A model generated the notes under the pieces. The model saw only the letters and a program-made list of their open reading frames with translations, was not told the origin of the DNA and searched no databases. This document shows positions 16,250 to 24,441 of a DNA stretch of 38,733 nucleotides, one piece after another. Positions within the stretch are counted from its first letter, which is position 1. Each line of letters starts with the position of its first letter. Location: positions 1 to 38,733 of the forward strand of contig CAMWPJ010000006.1 in the NCBI GenBank assembly GCA_947176035.1, written 5' to 3'. Origin of the DNA: an uncultured Clostridia bacterium (GTDB taxonomy: Bacteria > Bacillota > Clostridia > Oscillospirales > Acutalibacteraceae). A program made the translations under genes and the position numbers.

Positions 16250-16504
16250 AAATAAGATACGCAATTACAGAGAGCTCCCGACGCTGTGAATGGAGTATTA
16301 AACGGCTTATTAAATGGACCGCTGAGGGTACGGTGAAAAGCTTTTGCTTAGTATCCCGTAACGTGATGACCTGCGTCAATGGTCGGGGGTATGACAGTAT
16401 CCCGCAAAGTGTATGGAGTACCATAAATCAAGGTGGCACCGCGGAATGTAATTTCGTCCTTGATAATACGAAAAATCGTATTATCAAGGACTTTTTGTTT
16501 TTTC
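16250..16504 (+). promoter_or_regulatory. T-box riboswitch, probably tryptophan-specific, with terminator
   Basis: The leader has the hallmarks of a T-box: an AGAGAG GA-motif at 16269-16274, a long stem I whose base can pair CTCCCGAC (16276-16283) with GTCGGGGG (16382-16389), and the T-box sequence AAGGTGGCACCGCGG at 16430-16444. The terminator is a perfect 15-bp stem (16456-16470 / 16477-16491) followed by TTTTTGTTTTTT. The discriminator-reading bases are UGGC, which would pair with the G73-CCA end typical of tRNA-Trp. Together with the downstream trpB this points to tryptophan. Candidate UGG specifier codons occur at 16291-16293 (in GAAUGGA), 16315-16317 and 16380-16382; which one is used was not settled. 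Uncharged tRNA-Trp would stabilise the antiterminator and turn on trpB. Confidence 0.93.
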
Positions 16505-16550
16505 TTTTGAAGAAACAAACATCCAATGATCTCTTACAGGAGGAAAATAT

Positions 16551-16577
16551 ATGCTGTTAACAAAACGATGGCAATAA
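16551..16577 (+). CDS. Possible 8-codon leader peptide with one Trp
   Basis: An ATG preceded by AGGAGGAAAATAT, a near-ideal ribosome-binding site, opens an 8-codon ORF reading MLLTKRWQ and then TAA. It lies between the T-box terminator and trpB. It has a single Trp codon and no terminator of its own follows, so classical attenuation is not evident. It may be a remnant of a lost gene start, a translated leader, or a chance ORF. Confidence 0.3.
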   Translation: MLLTKRWQ

Positions 16578-16649
16578 CAAATTAATCTATCCAACAAAAT
16601 TCACTATAATATTCAAAGCATAAATTACCTATATCAGGAGGAAACAAGA

Positions 16650-17867
16650 ATGAATTATAACAATATTGATTTTGATACCTATTTTAAAAATTACCCGGAC
16701 AAATCAGGCTTTTTCGGCAAATACGGCGGTTCGTTTATTCCGCCCGAGCTTCAAAACGCAATGAACGAAATTACTGACGCTTACTATTCAATCAGCAAAT
16801 CAGGAAAATTTATAAGCGAGCTTCGCCGTATACGCAAGGAATTCCAGGGCAGACCAACACCTATTTCACATCTTGAAAGACTGTCTGCTAAATGCGGCAA
16901 TGTTCAGCTTTATGTAAAACGCGAGGACCTTAACCATACAGGTGCACATAAGCTCAATCACTGTATGGGTGAAGCACTGCTTGCAAAATATATGGGCAAG
17001 AAAAAGATTATTGCCGAGACAGGTGCAGGTCAGCATGGTGTTGCGCTTGCCACTGCCGCTGCATATTTCGGTCTTGAATGCGACATATATATGGGTGCTG
17101 TTGATATCAAAAAGCAGGCTCCGAATGTTGCAAGAATGAAAATTCTTGGTGCAAATGTTGTTGAGGTTACTGACGGTCTGCAAACACTCAAAGAGGCTGT
17201 TGACGCTGCATTTATGGCATACTGCAACGAATATAAGGACGCAATCTATTGCATAGGCTCAGTAGTTGGTCCTCATCCTTTTCCTATGATGGTACGTGAT
17301 TTCCAGAGCATCGTAGGAATTGAAGCAAGAGAGCAGTTCCTTGAAATGACAGATGAATTGCCTGATGCAATTGTTGCCTGTGTTGGCGGCGGTTCAAATG
17401 CAATGGGAATCTTTTCAGGTTTCCTCAATGACCCTGTTGATATTTACGGCGTTGAGCCTTTGGGCAGAGGTAAAAATCTCGGTGATCACGCAGCTAGCCT
17501 TACATATGGCAGCGAGGGCATTATGCACGGCTTTAACAGCATTATGCTTAAGGACGAGAACGGTGAGCCTGCACCTGTTTATTCCGTTGCAAGCGGTCTT
17601 GATTATCCTTCATCAGGTCCTGAACACGCATTTTTACACGATTTAGGCAGAGTAAAATATGATACTGTTAATGATGATGAAACAATCGATGCTTTCTACA
17701 CACTTTCAAGACTTGAGGGAATTATTCCTGCAATTGAAAGCTCACATGCAGTTGCATATGCTATGAAGCTTGCAAAGCAAATGGATAAGGGTTCTATTCT
17801 TATCAATCTCTCAGGCAGAGGCGATAAAGATATGGATTACATTTTAGAAAAATACGGCATCAGATAA
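16650..17867 (+). CDS. trpB: Tryptophan synthase beta chain (solo TrpB)
   Basis: The 405-residue PLP enzyme joins indole and serine to make tryptophan. The lysine that binds PLP is in [11 protein letters not shown] (K101), the catalytic Glu in AETGAGQHG (E123), and the phosphate-binding loop is VGGGSNAMG. Length and motifs fit the TrpB1 type. A strong CAGGAGGAAA precedes the ATG. No trpA or other trp gene is next to it, so it may salvage external indole, or the rest of the pathway lies elsewhere. The T-box upstream ties expression to tRNA-Trp charging. Confidence 0.95.
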   Translation: MNYNNIDFDTYFKNYPDKSGFFGKYGGSFIPPELQNAMNEITDAYYSISKSGKFISELRRIRKEFQGRPTPISHLERLSAKCGNVQLYVKREDLNHTGAHKLNHCMGEALLAKYMGKKKIIAETGAGQHGVALATAAAYFGLECDIYMGAVDIKKQAPNVARMKILGANVVEVTDGLQTLKEAVDAAFMAYCNEYKDAIYCIGSVVGPHPFPMMVRDFQSIVGIEAREQFLEMTDELPDAIVACVGGGSNAMGIFSGFLNDPVDIYGVEPLGRGKNLGDHAASLTYGSEGIMHGFNSIMLKDENGEPAPVYSVASGLDYPSSGPEHAFLHDLGRVKYDTVNDDETIDAFYTLSRLEGIIPAIESSHAVAYAMKLAKQMDKGSILINLSGRGDKDMDYILEKYGIR

Positions 17868-17882
17868 AGCAGTCCCTTATAA

Positions 17883-17914
17883 CTCCCTAAACGATAACTA
17901 AATTGTTTAAGGAG
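17883..17914 (+). repeat. Imperfect inverted repeat after trpB
   Basis: CTCCCTAAAC (17883-17892) pairs at nine of ten positions with GTTTAAGGAG (17905-17914) around a 12-base loop. No T-run follows, so it is not a clear terminator. It could protect the trpB mRNA 3' end. Confidence 0.4.
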
Positions 17915-17990
17915 CATAAAATCACCCATAACCGCACACAGGATAAAAACATGAATAATATGTTACGGCAACAATAATTTAATCAATAGC

Positions 17991-18026
17991 AAAACCTCCG
18001 ATTCGAAATTATGAATCGGAGGTTTT
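17991..18026. terminator. Bidirectional terminator between trpB and the ABC permease gene
   Basis: A perfect 14-bp stem (AAAACCTCCGATTC 17991-18004 / GAATCGGAGGTTTT 18013-18026) with an 8-base loop. Downstream T-runs exist on both strands and it lies between two convergent genes. Confidence 0.88.
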
Positions 18027-18031
18027 ACTTT

Positions 18032-20527
18032 TTAAAAATTATGATTGTTGAACACCCATTCAGGTATTTCCTCAGCAGGAATCATTCTTGATACATAACC
18101 TGAATTTTTATAATGCACCATAATAATATAGTCATCTTCATTTGCAAAATAATAATTACGTGACCTAACCATAAGTTCGGCAATTTCATCACTATCATTA
18201 ACATTGATTCCGTTTTTGAAATAATCTGTCATCATAATATTATAATAGCGATTATTATACTGTTCATAATACTGTTCAAAATCATCCTCTTCATTATAAT
18301 AAACATTTGTATAAAACTGGTTTGAGGTCACAAACTGATGCGATACCATCGCATTGCTTCCCCACAATTCAAACTGCGTATCCCTTACAACACTGCACTT
18401 TTCAATGCTGATAGAGATAATTTCATCCTCATGCGGTAAGAACAAATCGTATTCACCTGTTGATTTAAGATAATTTATTGTATTGGTCATAGACGGATAA
18501 ATGTAATAACCACCTTCATAACCGGATTCATATACATCTGCACCAAGCTCGTTTCTAAGTAAGGTCTCAGCTCTATCATCATAGTTATCTTCATTATACT
18601 CACACGAGCTGAAGAACAAACCGCCTATTGCAGCCTCACTTGGCTTGTAGCGCTGTTCATAGGTCTGTGACAATAAATCTGCTAAAAGTGCCTGCCTTAA
18701 TTCAAGTGTATTTCTAATCAGATTACCATTTATCATACCATTTGATGCTACTGCATAAATTCTGCCGCCCTGCAATACATAAGCAGCTGACTTTTCATCG
18801 CTATATCCAAATAACGTACTGGTATCAAATAATAAATCATAAGTTTTCTGACTCATCGGTGCATCATTAACATTTCCTGTCAAAAGACAAGTAAGCTCAT
18901 CTCTTACAGCCTTGCTGTCACGCAGGGAAAGAATACGATATGAGGCATCGTAATCCGTGTTCTCATAAAATCGGCTGACAATCTTGCCGTTTTTCAGCTT
19001 ATAATAAACACAAACGCTGTTGCCGGTCATATTATCGGTTTTCTCAACCAGCTCCTTATTAATATCGGTAAAGAGTTTTAAATCCGCTTCATCATCAAAA
19101 ACACCTATTGCACTGTTTCCTGAATAATAGTTCGGGAAAATATCATCATAGTATGAATCCTTTGACGGAACATTATCAAATTCACTTGCTGTAGCATTAA
19201 TTACATTTGTGGTAATTATTGCTTTGTCGATTTTATCAACCTCAGGAACATATGTTGAGTAACCGAAAGCGCCTGCAGAAAGAATACAGGTAAATACCAC
19301 CACACCACATACTGCTGAAAAAGGAATAACAAGCTCCTTTGCCTTATGCTTAATTGTTCTTCTGCATATAGATATGATAAAAAAGTACATACCTATCATA
19401 ATAAATACAGCCACTAATACCGTAATGGCAATATTTGCCGTAAGACTCAAATCGCTGTAAACAAAGCTTACTGTATCAACCCAGAAAGCACACGCGGCAA
19501 TAATACAAATTACTGCAAAGAAGCGCTGTGCAAAAACACTTGCACCATGAACACCTGCATTCTCCGCCTTTATTTTGATAAACAGGCTTCTTGCAATAAA
19601 TATAAAGCACACACTGATTGCTGCCCATACAATAATCGGGAGGATATAGTCAAAGTTCAGCTCCTTGTAGCCACGGTTGGCAGTATTCATACTCCATTGT
19701 TCCATATTCTGATTAACACGGTAAACAAAATTGAAAATATTTTCTCTGATTGAATACTCTGCACCATATGCCTTGCCGATAAGCAATGGATTAATTATTG
19801 AAGTATAGTGAAAAAGACTCGGCTGAGTAAATTGTTCACTATCATAATAGGAAAACAAATTATTATGGTTATAGCCAGTTAAAAAGACTCTGCAAAAGAT
19901 ATCAATAAAATATACAGCCACACTCGGTGCACCGACCGCCACCGCACCGAAGAACAAAGACTCGATAATCGTACTGCACAGTACCATTGCAACTGACATT
20001 ATTGCAAAGCCTGTAAAAATATAAACAAAGGTCGTTGCAAACAAGGCTAATGCACATTTTATTACATAACCTGCATTCCCAAGAAAAACGATATTGATAA
20101 TCATATCAATAATAATCGGAATTGCAGTTGATAAAACTATCATTAAGATACCGGCTAATGCCCTGTTTTTGTAGAGCGTACGCCTATCAACACTTGTGCT
20201 GAAAAAAACATTAACAGCCTTTTTACTTGTTATAAAGCTGAAAGATATAATGGCAAAAAGCACACCGAGCAGCAAAAAGTATATTCCTACATATTCGCCG
20301 CTGTATATATCCATACCGGTCAGTGCCAATACAACTTCCTTACGCAGTCTTTCAATATTCATGTTGCTGTCAAAATAATATGAAAAGACTGTACTCAGCG
20401 GTGCAATAACAAACAGAATTAAAGATGAAAGAAAGGTCAGAACTGTAGGTATTATGATTTTTTTAAGTGCAAACCTAAAATCATACGCAGCGGCTTTTTT
20501 ATTCGCTGAAAATTGCTGAGATGTCAT
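18032..20527 (-). CDS. ABC transporter permease with large C-terminal domain
   Basis: The 831-residue membrane protein is the permease of the adjacent ABC ATPase. About nine to ten hydrophobic segments occupy residues 20-430: a pair near 25-50, several between 80 and 225, and more between 300 and 430. The last 400 residues are soluble and rich in Asp, Tyr and Asn, and are probably extracytoplasmic. This layout resembles clostridial ABC-2 type permeases annotated with DUF6449, but that match is from memory. The ATG at 20527 has GGAGG 9 bases upstream and is preferred over the in-frame ATG at 20548. The gene overlaps the ATPase gene by 29 bases, so translation is coupled. A substrate cannot be named; envelope stress or antibiotic response is plausible for this operon type. 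Confidence 0.82.
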   Translation of the reverse strand: MTSQQFSANKKAAAYDFRFALKKIIIPTVLTFLSSLILFVIAPLSTVFSYYFDSNMNIERLRKEVVLALTGMDIYSGEYVGIYFLLLGVLFAIISFSFITSKKAVNVFFSTSVDRRTLYKNRALAGILMIVLSTAIPIIIDMIINIVFLGNAGYVIKCALALFATTFVYIFTGFAIMSVAMVLCSTIIESLFFGAVAVGAPSVAVYFIDIFCRVFLTGYNHNNLFSYYDSEQFTQPSLFHYTSIINPLLIGKAYGAEYSIRENIFNFVYRVNQNMEQWSMNTANRGYKELNFDYILPIIVWAAISVCFIFIARSLFIKIKAENAGVHGASVFAQRFFAVICIIAACAFWVDTVSFVYSDLSLTANIAITVLVAVFIMIGMYFFIISICRRTIKHKAKELVIPFSAVCGVVVFTCILSAGAFGYSTYVPEVDKIDKAIITTNVINATASEFDNVPSKDSYYDDIFPNYYSGNSAIGVFDDEADLKLFTDINKELVEKTDNMTGNSVCVYYKLKNGKIVSRFYENTDYDASYRILSLRDSKAVRDELTCLLTGNVNDAPMSQKTYDLLFDTSTLFGYSDEKSAAYVLQGGRIYAVASNGMINGNLIRNTLELRQALLADLLSQTYEQRYKPSEAAIGGLFFSSCEYNEDNYDDRAETLLRNELGADVYESGYEGGYYIYPSMTNTINYLKSTGEYDLFLPHEDEIISISIEKCSVVRDTQFELWGSNAMVSHQFVTSNQFYTNVYYNEEDDFEQYYEQYNNRYYNIMMTDYFKNGINVNDSDEIAELMVRSRNYYFANEDDYIIMVHYKNSGYVSRMIPAEEIPEWVFNNHNF

Positions 20528-21395
20528 ACTTCCTATCCTCCATTTCATTCAAAAATACCTCTTCAAGTGAAAGCGTAACACAATCTATATGAATAGGACC
20601 GAGTGACTCGAGCAGCATTTTATCAAGAGAGCTGCTGACAATGATTGTTACCATTCGGTTATCAATCTGAATATTCCTGTATTCGATATTTGAAAATTCA
20701 TATTCAAACACATCTCTGTTGAATATGAGTCTGTATTTTTTATATGCACTGCTGACATCATCAACCGAAACATTAAGGGCAAGACTTTTGCCGTTGATAA
20801 GTGCAACATGGTCGCAAAGATCAGCAACCTCCTGCAAATTGTGACTGCTCATAAGGATAGAGCAGTCAGTCTCTGCCATATATTCAATAAACAGTCTTTT
20901 ACACAGACTGCGCTTCTGAGGGTCAATTCCGTCAAACACCTCGTCAAGCAGCATAAATTTAGGTCTTGTTGACATTGCAAGAATAATTTCTGCCTGTCTT
21001 TGCATACCCTTTGAGAAGGACTGCAGATTCTTATTTAAATCAAGTCCCATAGCCTCTGCCATTCTGAAAAAAATCTTTTCAGAGAAATTCTCATAGTATC
21101 CCTTATAAAAATCCTTCATTTTAAGCAGTGATGCACCTCTGGGAAAATAAAGCACATCCGGCACAAAGAAAATATTGCTTCGCAGGCTGCCATTATCATA
21201 AACATTTTCGCCGTCAATCAAAACGGCACCGCTGTTAGGAGCATATATACCGGCACAGGTTTTAAGAAGCGTTGTTTTGCCGGCGCCATTATAACCGACA
21301 AGACCGTAAATAGATGACTTATCAATCCGGAGTGATATGTTTTCAATGGCCGTGAAATCACCAAATCTTTTAGTAACATTATTAATATCAATCAT
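20499..21395 (-). CDS. ABC transporter ATP-binding protein (YtrB-like)
   Basis: A 298-residue ATPase subunit. Walker A is GYNGAGKTT, the Q-loop region follows SLRSNIFFVPD, the signature is SFSKGMQRQ, Walker B is FMLLDEVFDGID, and the H-loop is MSSHNLQE. The catalytic Glu and switch His are present, so it should hydrolyse ATP. A C-terminal domain of about 85 residues follows. It sits between a GntR regulator (8-base overlap) and the permease (29-base overlap) in one operon, the same order as the YtrA/YtrB systems that respond to cell-wall antibiotics. Confidence 0.93.
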   Translation of the reverse strand: MIDINNVTKRFGDFTAIENISLRIDKSSIYGLVGYNGAGKTTLLKTCAGIYAPNSGAVLIDGENVYDNGSLRSNIFFVPDVLYFPRGASLLKMKDFYKGYYENFSEKIFFRMAEAMGLDLNKNLQSFSKGMQRQAEIILAMSTRPKFMLLDEVFDGIDPQKRSLCKRLFIEYMAETDCSILMSSHNLQEVADLCDHVALINGKSLALNVSVDDVSSAYKKYRLIFNRDVFEYEFSNIEYRNIQIDNRMVTIIVSSSLDKMLLESLGPIHIDCVTLSLEEVFLNEMEDRKYDISAIFSE

Positions 21396-21768
21396 TTACA
21401 TCACCAGCCTTATATATTTCATTAATTAATGATTCTAAGTTTTCTCTGCTTACACCCTTAGCCTTACCTGAGTTGATAACAATCCTTATATCCTCAATTG
21501 CAGATTCAACAATTCTGTTATTTCCAATTGGATTTTCGCTTACAAAATTGCCCTTGCCCTGAACCGTATAGATAACCTTATCCTTTTCAAGCTCGGAAAA
21601 TGCATGCTTAATCGTATTAACATTAATATTCAGCTCGTTTGACAGGCTCCTGATTGACGGAAGCTGATCGTGTGGTGCATAAACCCCCGCGTTAATCAGC
21701 ATAATAATCTGCTCCTTGATTTGCTCATAAATCGGAACACGGCTGTGTAAATCAATTAAAATCATCAT
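21388..21768 (-). CDS. GntR family regulator (YtrA subfamily)
   Basis: The 126-residue protein is a short GntR-type repressor. A winged helix-turn-helix spans about residues 8-75 (PIYEQIKEQIIMLI, LPSIRSLSNELNINVNTIKHAFSELE, GKGNFV), followed by only about 50 residues, as in the YtrA subfamily that controls neighbouring ABC transporters. The start is taken at the first of two adjacent ATGs (21768; the other is 21765), with AAGGGAG just upstream. It is the first gene of the GntR-ATPase-permease operon and probably represses it by binding repeats around its own promoter. Confidence 0.92.
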   Translation of the reverse strand: MMILIDLHSRVPIYEQIKEQIIMLINAGVYAPHDQLPSIRSLSNELNINVNTIKHAFSELEKDKVIYTVQGKGNFVSENPIGNNRIVESAIEDIRIVINSGKAKGVSRENLESLINEIYKAGDVND

Positions 21769-21794
21769 TATCACTCCCTTCACAAACGAATCAC

Positions 21795-21819
21795 ACTGTG
21801 CCACTATAGCTATCACAGT
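21795..21819. promoter_or_regulatory. Candidate operator for the GntR regulator
   Basis: Two 6-bp inverted arms, ACTGTG (21795-21800) and CACAGT (21814-21819), are separated by 13 bases. The site lies right at or after the predicted start of transcription and before the GntR start codon, as expected for autorepression. Confidence 0.45.
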
Positions 21820-21822
21820 TAA

Positions 21823-21851
21823 AATGTAACATAATTACTTTCTCTTGTCAA
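21823..21851 (-). promoter_or_regulatory. Promoter of the GntR-ABC operon
   Basis: On the minus strand TTGACA (21846-21851), 17-base spacer, TACATT (21823-21828). The -35 is a perfect match. Transcription would start near 21816. Confidence 0.8.
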
Positions 21852-21858
21852 TAATATG

Positions 21859-21898
21859 TATCAATTCTTTTTTATATAGATGCAAAAAAGAATTGATA
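21859..21898. repeat. Perfect 15-bp inverted repeat upstream of the GntR promoter
   Basis: TATCAATTCTTTTTT (21859-21873) and AAAAAAGAATTGATA (21884-21898) are perfectly complementary across a 10-base spacer. It sits 8 bp upstream of the -35 box. It is very AT-rich, so a terminator is unlikely. A protein-binding site or cruciform is possible. Confidence 0.75.
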
Positions 21899-21906
21899 AT
21901 TTATAA

Positions 21907-21936
21907 CAAAAACCTGCTGACATAAAATCAGCAGGT
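21907..21936 (-). terminator. Intrinsic terminator of the glmU-vanW operon
   Basis: ACCTGCTGA (21912-21920) pairs with TCAGCAGGT (21928-21936). On the minus strand the stem is followed by a short T-run (TTTT). It lies just past the VanW stop. Confidence 0.85.
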
Positions 21937-21956
21937 CATTATTTTATACTATAATA

Positions 21957-22817
21957 TTAATCCTCGTTATCCTCATTGTCGTCATCATCCTCGGATTCGT
22001 CCTCGGTTGTGGAAGCTGCAGTTGTTTTAGGCTTATTATACTTACTGTTTGTAGTATAGTTAACAGTACCGTTAACCGACCTTTTAAGAATATACGAGCT
22101 GCCATCCTTTGACACCTGAATATCAACATCACCGACATTGATATCATCTGCAGCATAAACCTCACAAATCAGAGTGCCTTTAGATGCAGACACACTCAGT
22201 CTAATATCTGTACCTGAATTGTTTTTAAACTGAAAATCCTGTGTGTTCCACTGCACGGTTGCATCTGCACCAAGTGGAACATAGCTGATTTCAAGCGAAT
22301 GGCAGGCACGCACGGTTATATCCATATTTGCACGCAGAGCAGCCTGGAAAATTGTTGAGCTGACCTGACAGATACCTCCGCCAAGACCATCAACAAACTC
22401 GTCGCCCTTAACAACCTTTGCCTCCTGATACCCGGCGAGCACTGTTCTTTTGCCGACTGTCTGGTTGAACGAAAAAGTTGCACCATCAGGAATTTTAAGG
22501 TTGTCCAGCTTGCTTACAGCATTATTGATATTAACGGTTCTTGTAGAATTTGATGAATCGTAATATGTAGTATAGGTTGACAGCTTATATGGATAGCTGC
22601 CATCCTCATCCTTTGTAAGAGCAGGATAAACTGTATTCGTTGCTGGCTCCTTGAAGGTTGTATTAACATCCTCGGTGGTTCGGGTTGTTGTGGTGGTTGT
22701 AGTAGTCGGTGCAGTTGTTGATTCTGTTGTTGCATTAACATCGGCAGTTTCACTGCACCCTGCAAAGGTCAGGGACAGCATAACTGCAATTAAAATTATC
22801 GCTAAAAGCTTTTTCAA
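21957..22817 (-). CDS. VanW family lipoprotein
   Basis: A 286-residue exported lipoprotein. A Lys-rich start and hydrophobic segment end in lipobox LTFAGC (16-21, lipid-modified Cys21). A Thr-rich linker of about 30 residues follows, then the VanW domain (about 95-215) with the hallmark GLGGGICQVSSTIFQAAL and the HSLEISYVPLGADATV block. The tail is strongly acidic. VanW proteins occur in some vancomycin-resistance clusters and more widely in Firmicutes envelopes; the biochemical role is unclear. The start is TTG at 22817, immediately after the glmU stop, and its AAGGAG lies within the last codons of glmU. Confidence 0.88.
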   Translation of the reverse strand: MKKLLAIILIAVMLSLTFAGCSETADVNATTESTTAPTTTTTTTTRTTEDVNTTFKEPATNTVYPALTKDEDGSYPYKLSTYTTYYDSSNSTRTVNINNAVSKLDNLKIPDGATFSFNQTVGKRTVLAGYQEAKVVKGDEFVDGLGGGICQVSSTIFQAALRANMDITVRACHSLEISYVPLGADATVQWNTQDFQFKNNSGTDIRLSVSASKGTLICEVYAADDINVGDVDIQVSKDGSSYILKRSVNGTVNYTTNSKYNKPKTTAASTTEDESEDDDDNEDNED

Positions 22818-24197
22818 TTATTTTTTCTCCTTGTAAGGCTTTTTAATATCTACCCAGCCTTCTTTAATCACTTGTCTTGCACGTGCAATTGAGAGTGCTT
22901 TTTCAGGAATACTGTCTGTAATGGTTGAGCCTGCTGCAATATATGCCTGCTCACCCACCTCAACAGGTGCAATCAAATTTGTGTTGCATCCGATAAAAGC
23001 ACCATCGCCGATTTTACAGCGTGACTTATTTTTGCCATCATAATTGCAAGTAACTGTTCCGCAGCCAAAGTTAACATCGCTGCCGACATCACTGTCACCG
23101 ATATAGGTGAGATGTGCACTCTTTGAGCCTTCGCCGACTGTTGAGTTCTTAACCTCGACAAAGTTACCGATATGAACACCTTTTTTAAGTGTGGAATTTG
23201 CACGCACCTTAACAAACGGACCTGCGTCAACCCCATCCTCAACAGTACTGTCAAGAATTTTGCAGTTATCAAGAATAACATTGTCACCGACTGTTGAATT
23301 ATCGATATAGGTATTCGGTCCGATTGTGCAGTTGCTGCCGATAACGGTATCACCAAGAATAATTGTATTCGGCATAATAACGGTTGAATTGCCGATTTTG
23401 ACATTCTTGCCGATAATAACACCGTCTGTGCATGGAATATCAACACCATCAAGCATAAGCTTTGTGTTAATATTTCTTCTCATAATATTATTAAGATCGT
23501 TAAGCTGCTTTCTGTCGTTTGCACCAAGTATAACCTCGCTGTTTTCAACAACATATGCACCTGCATTTTTGCCTGCAGAAATGAGTATTTCAAGTGTATC
23601 AGTCAGATAATACTCATTCTGGGCATTATTATTTGTGATATTGCCCAGTGCATAAAGCAAATCTGCACCGTAAAACCAGTAGCATCCTGCATTTGACTCG
23701 TTAATCTTCTTTTCCTCAGGTGTTGCATCCTTATGCTCAACAATTCTTAAAAGAGTGCCATTATCATCTCTCTTGATATGGCCGATACCCTCTGTATCAT
23801 CAACAAGTGCACTGATCAGTGTAATTGAATTATTATTCTCTTTATGATAAGCATATGCCTTGTTGATGGTTTCGGCATCCATAAGCGGACCATCACCATT
23901 AAGGATAAGAATATCATCCTCTGCATGCTCTTTAATAAAATCCGTTGCCTGCATTACTGCGTGGCCTGTACCAAGCTGCGGCTGCTGCAAAGCAGTCTTG
24001 ATATCTGATGAAAGATAAGCCTCAACCTCTTCATGCTTATATCCTGTAATTACGCAGATGTCCTCGGCCCCTGCCTCTTTAACTGCATCAACAACGTGAC
24101 CGATCATCGGCTTGAATATTACATTGCACATAACCTTAGGGCAGTCTGCCTTCATTCGTGTACCCTTACCGCCTGCAAGAATTATAGCACATTTCAT
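22818..24197 (-). CDS. glmU: Bifunctional UDP-GlcNAc pyrophosphorylase / GlcN-1-P acetyltransferase
   Basis: The 459-residue enzyme performs the last two steps to UDP-GlcNAc, needed for peptidoglycan and other glycans. The N-terminal pyrophosphorylase domain (about 1-230) shows LAGGKGTRMK, QQPQLGTGHAVMQA and NGDGPLMD. The C-terminal left-handed beta-helix (about 250-445) shows hexapeptide repeats, GNFVEVKNS, the catalytic-region HLTYIGDSDVG, and CNYDGKNK. The ATG at 24197 is preferred because GGAGG lies 8 bases upstream; the in-frame ATG 15 bases earlier overlaps that site. The VanW gene follows with no gap, so the two genes are cotranscribed. Confidence 0.96.
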   Translation of the reverse strand: MKCAIILAGGKGTRMKADCPKVMCNVIFKPMIGHVVDAVKEAGAEDICVITGYKHEEVEAYLSSDIKTALQQPQLGTGHAVMQATDFIKEHAEDDILILNGDGPLMDAETINKAYAYHKENNNSITLISALVDDTEGIGHIKRDDNGTLLRIVEHKDATPEEKKINESNAGCYWFYGADLLYALGNITNNNAQNEYYLTDTLEILISAGKNAGAYVVENSEVILGANDRKQLNDLNNIMRRNINTKLMLDGVDIPCTDGVIIGKNVKIGNSTVIMPNTIILGDTVIGSNCTIGPNTYIDNSTVGDNVILDNCKILDSTVEDGVDAGPFVKVRANSTLKKGVHIGNFVEVKNSTVGEGSKSAHLTYIGDSDVGSDVNFGCGTVTCNYDGKNKSRCKIGDGAFIGCNTNLIAPVEVGEQAYIAAGSTITDSIPEKALSIARARQVIKEGWVDIKKPYKEKK

Positions 24198-24243
24198 ACA
24201 TTTTTCCTCCATTAATCTATGAATACATATCTTCCTTTTTACA

Positions 24244-24272
24244 ATTATGCACCAAAACTATATATTTTTCAA
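24244..24272 (-). promoter_or_regulatory. Promoter of the glmU-vanW operon
   Basis: On the minus strand TTGAAA (24267-24272), 17-base spacer, CATAAT (24244-24249). The start of transcription would be near 24237, about 40 bases before the glmU start. Confidence 0.65.
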
Positions 24273-24311
24273 GACAAATCATAATAAAGATTAAAAATTA
24301 ACAAAAAATGT

Positions 24312-24340
24312 TTGTAATTTATCCTATATTATGTTATAAT
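24312..24340 (+). promoter_or_regulatory. Extended -10 promoter of ppdK
   Basis: TTGTAA (24312-24317), 17-base spacer and a perfect TATAAT (24335-24340) preceded by TGT. The leader of about 95 bases that follows holds a small hairpin (ATAGG 24366-24370 / CCTAT 24378-24382) and the 12-bp palindrome CTATACGTATAG (24387-24398). Confidence 0.82.
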
Positions 24341-24441
24341 GCTATCGCATTATACCGTAGCCATAATAGGTTGCTCGCCTATATAGCTATACGTATAGTA
24401 TTCCAAATCAGTTATTTATTATTTAGGAGGTATTTCCCAAT

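Noticed and set aside
16201-16560. Open frame of 119 codons on the plus strand
   Set aside because: It runs straight through the T-box, its antiterminator and the terminator, has no ribosome-binding site, and its composition reflects RNA structure, not protein.
17954-17977. Eight-codon ORF MNNMLRQQ after trpB
   Set aside because: It has only a weak AGGA site, no gene follows on the same strand, and it ends before a bidirectional terminator; it is noted only as part of the repeat flanking trpB.
22660-22740. Thr-codon-rich segment in the VanW gene as a repeat or CRISPR-like array
   Set aside because: It encodes the Thr-rich linker after the lipobox; the periodicity is ACA/ACT codon repetition within one frame, with no spacers.
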